Assembly: GCF_900005615.1 (NCBI RefSeq)
Contig: NZ_LN832559.1
Location: 960,837-1,024,836 of the forward strand
Length of the DNA stretch: 64,000 nucleotides
Source of the DNA: Paracoccus aminovorans
GTDB taxonomy: Bacteria; Pseudomonadota; Alphaproteobacteria; Rhodobacterales; Rhodobacteraceae
Reading direction: 5' to 3'
The notes below the pieces were generated by a model. That model was not told the DNA's origin. It saw only the letters and a program-made list of their open reading frames with translations, and made no database searches. Positions 26,242 to 35,090 of the stretch are shown in pieces. The first letter of the stretch is position 1; each line of letters starts with the position of its first letter. A program made the translations under genes and the position numbers.

Positions 26242-27005
26242 CGGCGCTGATCCGCGCGCAGGACCTGTCGGTCAGCCATGCCGGCACCGATCTGCCGGTG
26301 CTGCGCCACGTCGATTTCCGCATCGCCCCGGCCGAGATCGTCACCGTGGTCGGACCCAACGGCTCGGGCAAGTCGACGCTGGTGCGGGCGCTGCTGGGCC
26401 ATCTGGCGCTGGATTCCGGCCGGGTCGAGCGCGCGCCGGGCCTGCGCATCGGCTATGTGCCGCAGCGGGTGAACATCGAGCGGGCGATGCCGATGACCGT
26501 CCGCCGCTTCCTGTCGCTGCCCCACAGGGTCTCGGATGCCGATGCCAAGGCGGTGCTCGACCGCACCGGCGTCCCCGGGCTGCAGGCGCGCCAGATCACC
26601 CAGCTGTCGGGCGGGCAATTGCAGCGGGTGCTGCTGGCGCGGGCGTTGCTCAACGACCCGCAGCTGCTGGTGCTGGACGAGCCGACGCAGGGCCTGGACC
26701 AGCCCGGCATCGTCGCCTTCTACAAGCTGATCGAAGAGGTCCGGGCCGAGACCGGCGCCGCGGTGCTGATGGTCAGCCACGACCTCCTGGTGGTGATGCG
26801 GGCCTCGGACCGGGTGATGTGCCTGAACGGCCATGTCTGCTGCGAGGGCACGCCGCAGGCGGTCAGCGCCGCCCCCGCCTATCGCGCCATGTTCGGCGCG
26901 GAATCGCAGGGCACGCTGGCGCTTTACCAGCACCATCACGACCATGACCACGACCATGTCGCAGAGGGCCACGTCCACGGCCCCGACTGCGCCCATACGC
27001 ATTGA
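26238..27005 (+). CDS. znuC: Zinc ABC transporter ATP-binding protein ZnuC
   Basis: 255 residues from the GTG at 26238, which overlaps the zur TGA (GTGA); an in-frame ATG at 26211 lies inside zur and would add a basic non-family extension. Walker A GPNGSGKST (39-47), signature LSGGQLQR and Walker B LLVLDEP are intact. The C-terminus ends in a His/Asp-rich tail (HHHDHDHDHV and HVHGPDCAHTH), probably a zinc-binding extension. It powers ZnuB. Confidence 0.93.
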   Translation: MTALIRAQDLSVSHAGTDLPVLRHVDFRIAPAEIVTVVGPNGSGKSTLVRALLGHLALDSGRVERAPGLRIGYVPQRVNIERAMPMTVRRFLSLPHRVSDADAKAVLDRTGVPGLQARQITQLSGGQLQRVLLARALLNDPQLLVLDEPTQGLDQPGIVAFYKLIEEVRAETGAAVLMVSHDLLVVMRASDRVMCLNGHVCCEGTPQAVSAAPAYRAMFGAESQGTLALYQHHHDHDHDHVAEGHVHGPDCAHTH

Positions 27006-27011
27006 GGCCCC

Positions 27012-27794
27012 ATGCTTGACGATTTCCTGACCCGCGCCGTGCTGGCCGGGCTCGGCCTTGTGCTGGCGACCGGCGCGCTGGGGTCCTTCGTGGTCTGGCG
27101 CCGCATGGCCTATTTCGGCGATTCGACCTCGCATGCGGCGATCCTGGGGGTGGCGCTGAGCTTCGCCTTCTCGCTGCCGGTCTATCTGGGCACGCTGGGC
27201 GTGGCGCTGGCCATGGCGCTGGCGGTGGCGCAGCTGACCGGGCGCGGCCAGTCCATGGACACGGTGCTGGGGGTGCTGGCGCATAGCGCGCTGGCGCTGG
27301 GGCTGGTGGCGGTCAGCTTCGTGCCGTCGCTGCGCACCGGGCTCGATGCGTTCCTGTTCGGCGACATCCTGGCGGTGGGCAAGGCGGACTTGGCCTGGAT
27401 CTGGGGCGGCGCCGCGGCGGTGCTTGCGCTGCTGGCCTGGCGCTGGCAGCGGCTGGTGACCGCCTCGGTGAACGAGGAACTGGCGATGGCGGCGGGAATC
27501 GATCCCGCGCGCGAACGGCTGATCCTGTCGCTGGCGCTGGCGCTGGTGGTGGCCATCGCGATTCGGATCGTCGGCGCCCTGCTGATCTCGGCCATGCTGA
27601 TCATTCCGGCCGCGGCGGCACGGGGATTCTCTGCAACGCCCGAACAGATGGCCGGTTCCGCCACAGCGATCGGCGCGATCGCGGTCCTGGGCGGGCTTTG
27701 GGCCAGCCTGTGGCTCGATACCCCGGCGGGCCCGTCCATCGTGGCGATTTCTGCGATAATTTATGCTTTGGTGCTAGTGGTTTGCAGGAAATGA
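27012..27794 (+). CDS. znuB: Zinc ABC transporter permease ZnuB
   Basis: 260 residues, seven to nine hydrophobic helices, ABC-3 family. FGDSTSHAAILGVALSF and the coupling-type segment EELAMAAGIDPARERL are visible. It forms the inner-membrane zinc channel with ZnuC. It begins 6 bp after znuC as the last gene of zur-znuC-znuB. Confidence 0.95.
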   Translation: MLDDFLTRAVLAGLGLVLATGALGSFVVWRRMAYFGDSTSHAAILGVALSFAFSLPVYLGTLGVALAMALAVAQLTGRGQSMDTVLGVLAHSALALGLVAVSFVPSLRTGLDAFLFGDILAVGKADLAWIWGGAAAVLALLAWRWQRLVTASVNEELAMAAGIDPARERLILSLALALVVAIAIRIVGALLISAMLIIPAAAARGFSATPEQMAGSATAIGAIAVLGGLWASLWLDTPAGPSIVAISAIIYALVLVVCRK

Positions 27795-28008
27795 CCCGCC
27801 GGACAACATCCGGTGCGGGCGGCGGGTTTCGGCCTGCCTGCCGGCGGCTTCTCGCCTAGGGCGCGAGGTGTTGGCTAATATGCAACAGTTGCCTGTGGCG
27901 CGCATGACCCGACGATCAAGACCGCTTTCCAAGCCCTTGGCTTTATGCGACTGTCGCGAGGATGTTGCTGGAAACGGCAACCTTCAAAGTACTGAACGGA
28001 GCATGATC

Positions 28009-28212
28009 ATGACCAAATTCGCTACCTTCGCCCTGGCCCTCGGCCTGACGGCTTCGTCGGCTCTGGCCGGCGGTTACGTTGCCCCCGTCGTGGAAGTCGA
28101 GCCGGTCGTCGTCGACGAGAAGCCCGCTTCGTCGAACGCTGGCCTCGTCGTCCCGGCCCTGCTGCTGCTGGGCGTCATCGCCGCCGTCGCTTCGGACGAC
28201 GACGACAGCTAA
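28009..28212 (+). CDS. Small exported/membrane protein with acidic C-terminus
   Basis: 67 residues from the ATG at 28009, preferred over the ATG at 28003 because CGGAG lies 7 nt before it. An N-terminal signal (TKFATFALALGLTASSALAG), a Val/Glu/Pro-rich middle, one membrane helix (LVVPALLLLGVIAAVA) and an end DDDDS. Codon usage is strong and a clean terminator follows, both suggesting a genuinely expressed small gene. The function is unknown; similar small proteins occur in Rhodobacterales, from memory. Confidence 0.75.
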   Translation: MTKFATFALALGLTASSALAGGYVAPVVEVEPVVVDEKPASSNAGLVVPALLLLGVIAAVASDDDDS

Positions 28213-28245
28213 TAGCCCAACGGAACCTCGGTTCCGTAAGCTTTC

Positions 28246-28278
28246 AGGGGCTGGCCTCGTGCCGGCCCCTTTACTTTT
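28246..28278 (+). terminator. Intrinsic terminator of the small membrane protein gene
   Basis: 10-bp stem AGGGGCTGGC/GCCGGCCCCT (one G-T pair) with loop CTCGT, then TTTACTTTT. A smaller hairpin CGGAAC-CTCG-GTTCCG lies just upstream at 28221-28236. Confidence 0.8.
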
Positions 28279-28296
28279 GCGCGGACCGTGTTCGCG

Positions 28297-28317
28297 CTTT
28301 CCGTTTTCCAAATACCC
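28297..28317 (+). repeat. Dispersed 21-bp element, copy 1
   Basis: CTTTCCGTTTTCCAAATACC followed by C. It lies 19 bp after the T-run of the preceding terminator. One of seven intergenic copies in the window. Confidence 0.75.
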
Positions 28318-28416
28318 AATCCGGCCGCGCCACGGCCGCTGCGCCGCGGACAGAGGCGCAACCATGAAAAAAGCCGGCCCCTCGGGACCGGCTTTTCGTG
28401 TCCTGCCCCGCCCCTG

Positions 28417-29085
28417 TCAGGGCCGCAGGGTCTGGAGGGTGACATAGCCCAGCTGCGGCCCCAGCCATTGCCGCGACACCGGAAGGTGCCCACCCTGGGG
28501 GGCGTAATTGTTCTGGAAGCTGGCGCCATGGCCCTCGCAGCTTTCCACCACCACGCCCGCCTTGGGGCCGGGGGCGACGCTGCAGGTGAAATTCAGCGGC
28601 CGCTCCAGCCCGTCGCCGCTGAAATAGCGCATGACCCGCGGCGCGCTGCCGGCACGGCCGGCGCGGATCAGGGGCTCGGTCTGCGGCTCGGCGACCGACA
28701 GGTCGTGACCCAGGCCGCGGGTGCCGACCACCATGCCGTCGCGCAGGATCAGCGCCTCTTTCGAGGGCGCCATATAGGTGCGCAGGCTGCCGTTCTGCCC
28801 GGTCATCGCCATGACCTGGGTGCGGCCCAGCGATTCGAAGCCGACCATGACCAGCGGGCCCTGGTTCACCCGCAGCGCCTCGGCCGCCATCTGCTCGGGC
28901 GTGCGCGGGGCTTCGGCGGGCGCTTCGGCCTTGCCGCCACGGATCTTGGCCGCGGTGCCGCCGGCCGCCTTGGCGGCGATCAGCAGCGGGTTGGTCTGGT
29001 TGCCGCTGTCGTCGTTGCCGCAGGCGGCAAGGCCGGCGACCAGCAGCGCCGACAGCGCCGCCTTGTGGATGCGGGCCATGATCAT
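28417..29085 (-). CDS. YjbF/GfcB-family lipoprotein
   Basis: 222 residues from the ATG at 29085, which overlaps the upstream YjbH stop (ATGA). The signal ends LAACG, a lipobox, so it is probably an outer-membrane lipoprotein. The C-terminal part (EESLGRTQVMAM-like, RVMRYFSGDGLERPLNFTC, GHGASFQNNYAP) matches the YjbF/GfcB family linked to group 4 capsule or exopolysaccharide export. It partners with the YjbH-like protein encoded immediately upstream. Confidence 0.85.
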   Translation of the reverse strand: MIMARIHKAALSALLVAGLAACGNDDSGNQTNPLLIAAKAAGGTAAKIRGGKAEAPAEAPRTPEQMAAEALRVNQGPLVMVGFESLGRTQVMAMTGQNGSLRTYMAPSKEALILRDGMVVGTRGLGHDLSVAEPQTEPLIRAGRAGSAPRVMRYFSGDGLERPLNFTCSVAPGPKAGVVVESCEGHGASFQNNYAPQGGHLPVSRQWLGPQLGYVTLQTLRP

Positions 29086-31316
29086 CGCCAGAACCTCCCC
29101 CAGCCTTGATAGAGTTTGACGGATTGCGCGTCCCGCACCTTGTCGTACAGTCGACCGTCCACGTTCACGCGGGCGCCGCCGTCGCGGGAAAGCGAGCGCA
29201 GCGTGCTGCCGGCGCGGTCGCGCGACGGCGTGCCCATCGCCCAGGACACCGGGATCGAGATGGTGATGCCCTTGTCGAACGAGCCTTCGCCGAATTCCTC
29301 GTCGCTGAGGTCGGTCTTGGTCGCGAAGGCGCCGACGCGCCAGCCATTGGCGAATTCGCGGGTCAGGGTGAAGGTCGCGCCCTTGTCGCCGGCCAGGTAT
29401 TTGCCGACGTCCAGCTGCGCGGTGAAGCCGTTGGCGAATTCGTAATAGGCCGAAACATGGCCGGTGGTGACCTCGTAGTCGCGGAAGGCGAAGACATCCT
29501 CGAAGTCGCGCTTCCTGACCCGGTTGATCTCGGCGCCCAGGGCCAGCGGCGAATTCGCGGGCTTCCACAGCAGCTCGCCCGAGACGCCGCCATAGGCGCG
29601 CTCCAGCAGGCCGACGGTGACGCGGGAATAGACCGCCTCGGTCGGCTGGGCATACCAGGCCAGCGTCAGCTCGGGAATCGTCGGGCTGTCGTTGCCGGTA
29701 TACATGCGGGTGTCAGAACGCACCCGCGGTATCGAAGAGCACGTGCTGCACGCCTGGTAATATTCATTCGCCGGGTCCGAGACATATTCCTCGGGCGTGT
29801 AATGATCGCCGCGCTCGCCACCGTTCAGCCAAGCTGGAATGCCGGGGCCGCGTTGCTCCATGCTGCCGAAGGCGCGCTGGCGGACGGTGCCCGAGACGAT
29901 CAGCCCCGGCATGATCTCGTAGCTGGCCTTCAGTTGCGCCCCGGTCTCATAGCGCAGCGGGTCCTGCGGATCGAACAGCCCGATCTCCAGATAGGGCGCC
30001 AGGTTCCAGCGGAAGCGCGGGAACAGGCCCGGCGTCGTCACCAGGTCGCCCGGGCGCGGATCGGCATCGACCAGCTGCGAGGCGCTGGCGATGCGGCCGG
30101 CCTCGGTATTCTCCAGCCGCTCGACGTCCGAGCGTTTCAGCACCACCGAGGAGGTCGCCATGCCGTCGGTGTTCGAGGTGATGACCAGCGTCTCGACCGA
30201 AGGCGGCAGGGCGCGGGTCATCAGCCGGGCGGTGCGGCCCACGGCCTCGGACTGCTGGATATAGCGGGTGTTGCGGATGCGGACCTCGGCCCGGTTCCCG
30301 GACAGGGACATGGATTCGAGGATCTGCCCCTCGTCCTTCAACGCGCCGGCCAGCGCGGTCTGGATCGCCGGCTGCGCGGTCGGATCGGCCGACCAGGCGC
30401 CCGACCAGCCCTCGGGATCGGCCGAGGGCGCGGGCCGCGGCTTGACCGGCGCCGGCGCCTTTTCCAGGCCCGAGGGGAAGGGCGCGTTGCGCGGGTTCAG
30501 CGCGAAGCTGAACTGGGCGCCGAACATGTCGCCGCCGATGGTATAGAGCCCGACCTGGTAGCTGGGGCTGAAGGTGTAGTAGGCGCCCAGGTTCAGCTTG
30601 CTGCCCGGCTCGCCGTCGCCCTGCGGGATCTCCTCGATCCTGCCGTTGGGAAAGACGTTGCGGACCAGGTATTTGTCGTTGGAATATTCCGCCACCAGCC
30701 GCAGCTTGTCGGTGGCCTGCCAGGTGACCGAGCCGAAGGGCCGGGCCTTGCCGCGGAACCATTCGTCCACATTGGGCTTGCCGCCGGTATCGCCGACCTT
30801 GATCAGGCGCGGATCGCCCGCCAGCGTGCCCCAGCCGACGCCCAGGCTGGCGCGGAGCCGGGGGGTGATGGTGTTGGTGGCGACGATATATTCGCCGGAA
30901 TAGATGCCGGTGCCCAGGAAGTCCTGCAGGCCCACCGCCATCGCCGGGCGCCAGCCGTCCTCGTCCAGGAACTGGAAGCGCAGGTCGAACGAGCGGTCCC
31001 AGAGATGGCCCAGCTCGTTGTGGTCGTTGATGCCTTCGACGCGCGAATAGCGCAGGACGGTGGTCAGGCGCGGATGCAGCTGGAAGACCACGTCGTGCCG
31101 CCGCGCCGCCTTGTTGTAGGACACGGTGCCGCCCAGCGTCGCGTCGGGCAGCATCTCGGCGGTCGGGGTCTCGACGCCGCCGGCCAGGCCGTAGCTGTTC
31201 ATCACGTCGCCGATCATGGGATCGGTGCGCGCCGGACCGGCGGCCAGGCCGATGAGCAGCAGCGCGGGCGCGGTCGAGGCCAGCAGGCGGCGGGTAAGGA
31301 TCGAATGGGCGCGCAT
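29082..31316 (-). CDS. YjbH/GfcD-family outer-membrane protein
   Basis: 744 residues with a signal peptide. The N-terminal region contains SYGLAGGVETPTAEMLPDAT and repeated beta-strand patterns. The C-terminal part resembles a second beta barrel with TLTREFANGWRVGAFATKTD. YjbH proteins are predicted to form an outer-membrane exopolysaccharide export barrel with YjbF. The genes for YjbG and YjbE are not adjacent. Starts about 93 bp after the lipoprotein gene upstream. Confidence 0.88.
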   Translation of the reverse strand: MRAHSILTRRLLASTAPALLLIGLAAGPARTDPMIGDVMNSYGLAGGVETPTAEMLPDATLGGTVSYNKAARRHDVVFQLHPRLTTVLRYSRVEGINDHNELGHLWDRSFDLRFQFLDEDGWRPAMAVGLQDFLGTGIYSGEYIVATNTITPRLRASLGVGWGTLAGDPRLIKVGDTGGKPNVDEWFRGKARPFGSVTWQATDKLRLVAEYSNDKYLVRNVFPNGRIEEIPQGDGEPGSKLNLGAYYTFSPSYQVGLYTIGGDMFGAQFSFALNPRNAPFPSGLEKAPAPVKPRPAPSADPEGWSGAWSADPTAQPAIQTALAGALKDEGQILESMSLSGNRAEVRIRNTRYIQQSEAVGRTARLMTRALPPSVETLVITSNTDGMATSSVVLKRSDVERLENTEAGRIASASQLVDADPRPGDLVTTPGLFPRFRWNLAPYLEIGLFDPQDPLRYETGAQLKASYEIMPGLIVSGTVRQRAFGSMEQRGPGIPAWLNGGERGDHYTPEEYVSDPANEYYQACSTCSSIPRVRSDTRMYTGNDSPTIPELTLAWYAQPTEAVYSRVTVGLLERAYGGVSGELLWKPANSPLALGAEINRVRKRDFEDVFAFRDYEVTTGHVSAYYEFANGFTAQLDVGKYLAGDKGATFTLTREFANGWRVGAFATKTDLSDEEFGEGSFDKGITISIPVSWAMGTPSRDRAGSTLRSLSRDGGARVNVDGRLYDKVRDAQSVKLYQGWGRFWR

Positions 31317-31409
31317 CGGCGGGTCCTTTCAGGTCATGGCGCGCAGCCTGTGCTGGCGGAAAGGGCGGCGCCGCGCGGGGATGGCCACGCGGCGCCGGGA
31401 TCGTCCGGC

Positions 31410-32312
31410 TTACTCCGAGGTCGGCGGCAGCACCGGGGCCGGCGTGGCGCCGCCTTCGGTCGCGTTGCCGGCGGGGGCAGCCGGGGTCTCGGTCTTGGTG
31501 CCGCTGTCCGCGGGGGCCGAGGTCGCGCCGCTTTCGGCCGGGGCCGGCGTGGTCGCGCTCGACCCGGTTTCCGGCGCGGTGACGGTGGTCGCGGTGGAGG
31601 CGGCCGGCGCGGTCGCGGCACCGGTCTCGGGCGCGGCCGGCGCGGTCGTCGGCGCCGCGGGCGTGGTCGTCGACGGCGCGCTGGTCTCGGGTGCGGAGGT
31701 CGCGGGCGTGGTCGTGCTCGCCGGGGTCTCGGCCGCGGGTTTGGGCGCGGCCGGTTTCGCGGCCGGCGCGGCGGGCTTGGCCGCGGCCTTGGGCTTCGGC
31801 CCGGCGGACGAGGCCTTGACCTGCGCCTTGGGCATGCTGTCGGTCGGCGCGGCGCAGCCGGTCAGGCGCTGGCTGCCGACGCGCAGATTGGCCGTGAAGG
31901 GGGTCTTCTGCCCGCCGATCTCGCAGGCCTCGGCGCGGATGTTCAGCGCAAAGACCTGGCCGTTCATGTTGCCGATGAACTCGGCGCCGCGCGCATAGGC
32001 CATGCGGCGCACCGAGACGCCCACGGATTTCGCGCCGGGACGCTCATAGACCGCGGATTTGTCGGCGGCGGTGACCGTCCAGCCGGCACCGGCGGCGCGG
32101 AACATGGCGGTGGCCATGGTGCTGGCCTCGGCGGTGGCGACGGGCCTTGCCTCGGCGCCGGTCTCGATCGGCTGCTCCAGCGGCGAGACCGTGGGCGGGC
32201 CGGAATGGGAGGGGGTGTCGGCCGCGCGCTCTTCCTGCTGGAAGGGCAGGTTGCCGCAGGCGGCAAGGGCCACAGTCATCGAGAGGACGGCGAAAGCCGA
32301 ACGGAATTTCAT
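31410..32312 (-). CDS. Lipoprotein with COG3650-like domain and Ala/Pro/Thr-rich tail
   Basis: 300 residues from the ATG at 32312. The signal ends ALAACG (lipobox). Residues ~75-155 form a compact domain (GWTVTAADKSAVYERPG, MAYARGAEFIGNMNGQVFAL, a Cys pair) reminiscent of COG3650/HslJ-like envelope proteins; this is a weak family call. Residues ~165-300 are a Thr/Ala/Pro/Glu disordered tail. It may belong to the YjbH-YjbF group downstream, which runs in the same direction. Confidence 0.7.
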   Translation of the reverse strand: MKFRSAFAVLSMTVALAACGNLPFQQEERAADTPSHSGPPTVSPLEQPIETGAEARPVATAEASTMATAMFRAAGAGWTVTAADKSAVYERPGAKSVGVSVRRMAYARGAEFIGNMNGQVFALNIRAEACEIGGQKTPFTANLRVGSQRLTGCAAPTDSMPKAQVKASSAGPKPKAAAKPAAPAAKPAAPKPAAETPASTTTPATSAPETSAPSTTTPAAPTTAPAAPETGAATAPAASTATTVTAPETGSSATTPAPAESGATSAPADSGTKTETPAAPAGNATEGGATPAPVLPPTSE

Positions 32313-32389
32313 CTGCTCTGTCCCGGTTCCATGGGTTTTGCTTATGAAATATTGGCTACAGGAAGGCCCGGGCTTCGGCAAGCGCAGAC

Positions 32390-32417
32390 AGGCCCCGCAG
32401 CCATCGGCGCGGGGCCT
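32390..32417 (-). terminator. Terminator-like hairpin after sdaA
   Basis: Perfect 9-bp stem AGGCCCCGC/GCGGGGCCT with a 10-nt loop, 20 bp after the sdaA stop. There is no strong T-run on the minus strand, so efficiency is uncertain. Confidence 0.5.
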
Positions 32418-32437
32418 TGCGCGGAACTTTGCAACAG

Positions 32438-33820
32438 TCAGCAGTTGGGGACGTTGACCGCCAGCCCGCCCAGCGAGGTTTCCTTGTATTTGTCCATCAT
32501 GTCGCGGCCGGTCTGGCGCATGGTCTCGATGGCGACGTCCAGCGGCACGAAATGCTTGCCGTCGCCGCGCAGCGCCAGGCTGGCGGCGCTGACCGCCTTG
32601 ATCGCGCCCAGGCCGTTCCTTTCGATGCAGGGCACCTGCACCAGCCCCTTCACCGGGTCGCAGGTCATGCCCAGGTGATGCTCCAGCGCGATCTCGGCCG
32701 CGTTCTCGACCTGCTCGGCGGTGCCGCCCAGCACGGCGCACAGCCCCGCCGCCGCCATGGCGCTGGCGGAGCCCACCTCGGCCTGGCAGCCGCATTCCGC
32801 GCCCGAGATGCTGGCATTGTGCTTGATCAGCCCGCCCACGGCGGCGGCGGTCAGCAGGAAGTCGTCCAGCTGGCGCTCCGAGGCGCCGGGCACATGGTCC
32901 AGCCAATAGCGGATGACGGCCGGCACCACGCCCGCCGCGCCGTTGGTGGGGGCGGTGACCACCTGGCCGCCGGCGGCGTTTTCCTCGTTCACCGCCATGG
33001 CATACATCGACATCCAGTCGTTGATGACATGGGGCGCGGTCTGGTTCAGGCCGGATTCGGCCTGCAGCGCCTCGTGGATGCCGGCGGCGCGGCGGCGGAT
33101 CGACAGCCCGCCCGGCAGGATGCCGCGCGTCGCCAGGCCGCGGTCCATGCAGTCGCGCATCACCTGCCAGATCCGGTGGATGCCGGCGGTGATCTCGGCG
33201 TCGCTGCGGAAGACGCGCTCGTTCTCGCGCTTCATCTGGGCGATGGACTTGTCGGTCTTCGCCGCCATCTCCAGCATTTCCGAGGCATGGGCGAAGGCGA
33301 AGGGCACCTTGGGCGAGGCGTCGCTGCGGGTCTCGTCCCCGCGCGCGGCCATCTCGCCCGCGGTCAGCACGAAGCCGCCGCCGATGGAGTAATAGGTCTC
33401 GCTGAAGATCACGTCGCCCTGGGCGTCGGTCGCCATCAGGATCATGCCGTTGGCGTGGCCGGACAAGGCCCGGTCGAAATCGAAGATCAGGTCCTGCGCG
33501 GGATCGAAATGCAGCTCGCCCAGGTCGCGCGGGGTCAGCACGCGGGTCTGGCGGTTCAGCTCCAGCGCGGCCTCGGCGGCCTCGGCGTCCATGGTCTCGG
33601 GCAGGAAGCCGGCAAGACCCAGGATGGTGGCGCGGTCGGTCGCGTGGCCCTTGCCGGTAAAGGCCAGGCTGCCGTGCAGGCTGGCGCGCAGCCCGTGGGC
33701 CTTGAAAGGCTGTTCGCGCAGCGCGTCCAGGAAGCGCCCGCCGGCGACCATCGGACCCATCGTGTGCGACGAGGAAGGACCGACCCCGATCTTGAAGATG
33801 TCGAAGACCGAAAGAAACAT
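32438..33820 (-). CDS. sdaA: L-serine ammonia-lyase (iron-sulfur type)
   Basis: 460 residues, single-chain SdaA type. [20 protein letters not shown] opens the beta domain. [37 protein letters not shown] and the C-terminal NVPNC supply the [4Fe-4S] cysteines and the C-terminal Cys typical of the family. It deaminates L-serine to pyruvate and ammonia in the cytoplasm. Monocistronic and divergent from the dusB-ntr operon. Confidence 0.95.
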   Translation of the reverse strand: MFLSVFDIFKIGVGPSSSHTMGPMVAGGRFLDALREQPFKAHGLRASLHGSLAFTGKGHATDRATILGLAGFLPETMDAEAAEAALELNRQTRVLTPRDLGELHFDPAQDLIFDFDRALSGHANGMILMATDAQGDVIFSETYYSIGGGFVLTAGEMAARGDETRSDASPKVPFAFAHASEMLEMAAKTDKSIAQMKRENERVFRSDAEITAGIHRIWQVMRDCMDRGLATRGILPGGLSIRRRAAGIHEALQAESGLNQTAPHVINDWMSMYAMAVNEENAAGGQVVTAPTNGAAGVVPAVIRYWLDHVPGASERQLDDFLLTAAAVGGLIKHNASISGAECGCQAEVGSASAMAAAGLCAVLGGTAEQVENAAEIALEHHLGMTCDPVKGLVQVPCIERNGLGAIKAVSAASLALRGDGKHFVPLDVAIETMRQTGRDMMDKYKETSLGGLAVNVPNC

Positions 33821-33919
33821 GGGGGCAGGGCTCCTCGTGGCAAGTGGCCCTTCATCCTAGTCGGCCCGCCGGTTTGCCGCCAGAGCCGCTGCGACGCCGC
33901 TTAGGGACCTTCGCGACAT

Positions 33920-33948
33920 TTGACGAGTCGCGAACTGCACGCTACTTG
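33920..33948 (+). promoter_or_regulatory. Candidate promoter of dusB-ntrBC
   Basis: TTGACG (33920-33925), 17 bp, TACTTG (33943-33948), about 108 bp before the dusB ATG. The -10 is imperfect. No sigma54 -24/-12 (GG-n10-GC) element was seen. Confidence 0.4.
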
Positions 33949-34055
33949 GGCAGAGAGCGCAAGATCAAGGCAAACCGCGGCCGATGCGGCGCCCGCCGAT
34001 CGGGCAAACGCCGTTTTCTTTCGCATTTCCCGGAAGCCGGCCTACGAGTTCCTCC

Positions 34056-35090
34056 ATGAGACTGCCCGAACCCATCACCCTTGGTCCCGTGCGGCTTGGC
34101 CCGCCGGTCTTTCTGGCGCCCATGGCCGGGATCACCGACCTGCCGTTCCGCCGCGCCGTCCAGCGCCACGGCGGCGCCGGGCTGATGGTCAGCGAGATGG
34201 TCGCCTCGACCGAGATGGTGACGCCGCGCCCCTCGACCCGCGCCGCGGTGCGCGCCAAGGCCCTGACCGAGGGCGCGGCCCCGGTCAGCGTCCAGATCGC
34301 CGGGCGCGAGGCCGGCGCCATGGCCGAGACCGCCCGCATCGTCGCCGGCATGGGCGCGCGCATCGTCGACATCAACATGGGCTGCCCGGCCAAGAAGGTG
34401 ACGGGCGGGCTGTCCGGCGCAGCGCTGATGCGCGATCTCGACCATGCGCTGGGTCTGGTCGAGGCGGTGGTCGCCGCCGTGCCCGACCTGCCGGTGACGT
34501 TGAAGATGCGGCTGGGCTGGGACGCGGATTGCCTGAACGCGCCGGAACTGGCGGCCCGCGCCGCCGCGGCAGGGGTGCGGATGCTGACCGTGCACGGCCG
34601 GACGCGGGCGCAGTTCTATACCGGCAGCGCCGACTGGGCCGCGATCCGCGCGGTGGCGAACCTGCCGGGCCGGCCGCCGCTGGTCGCCAACGGCGACGTG
34701 GTCGATGCGGCCTCGGCGCGTCTGGCGCTGGCGCGCTCGGGCGCCGATGCGGTCATGGTCGGGCGCGGCGCCCAGGGCGCGCCCTGGCGTCTGGCGCAGA
34801 TCGCGCATGAGCTGTGGGCCACGCCCGCGCCGCGGGTGCCGCAAGGCGCCGCGCTGGCCGATGCCGTGGCCGAGCATTACGACGACATCCTGTCGCTCTA
34901 CGGCCGCGAACTGGGCCTGCGCGTCGCCCGCAAGCACCTGGGCTGGTATGCCGAGGCGAACGGCGCCCCGAACCGCGCCGAACTGCTGCGCGCGCCCACG
35001 CCCGAGGCGGCGCTGGCCGCGATCCGCGCCGGCTTCGGCGATGCCGACGCCGTCCACGCCAATGCCCGGGCGACGGAGGTGCCTTCATGA
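34056..35090 (+). CDS. dusB: tRNA-dihydrouridine synthase DusB (NifR3)
   Basis: 344 residues from the ATG at 34056. FMN-barrel start FLAPMAGITDLPFRR. INMGCPAKKVTGG holds the catalytic Cys110. LTVHGRTRAQFYTGSADW and ANGDVVDAASA follow. It reduces specific uridines in the tRNA D-loop using NADPH/FMN. As in Rhodobacter, Rhizobium and Azospirillum, it is the first gene of the ntrBC operon (historic name nifR3) and overlaps ntrB by four bases. Confidence 0.95.
   Translation: MRLPEPITLGPVRLGPPVFLAPMAGITDLPFRRAVQRHGGAGLMVSEMVASTEMVTPRPSTRAAVRAKALTEGAAPVSVQIAGREAGAMAETARIVAGMGARIVDINMGCPAKKVTGGLSGAALMRDLDHALGLVEAVVAAVPDLPVTLKMRLGWDADCLNAPELAARAAAAGVRMLTVHGRTRAQFYTGSADWAAIRAVANLPGRPPLVANGDVVDAASARLALARSGADAVMVGRGAQGAPWRLAQIAHELWATPAPRVPQGAALADAVAEHYDDILSLYGRELGLRVARKHLGWYAEANGAPNRAELLRAPTPEAALAAIRAGFGDADAVHANARATEVPS

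Noticed and set aside
29106..32678. A 1190-codon plus-strand open frame opposite the YjbH, YjbF and lipoprotein genes
   Set aside because: It is a third-position GC shadow; the minus strand carries recognised families with signals and overlaps, and the long frame is Gly/Arg/Ala-rich with no motif.
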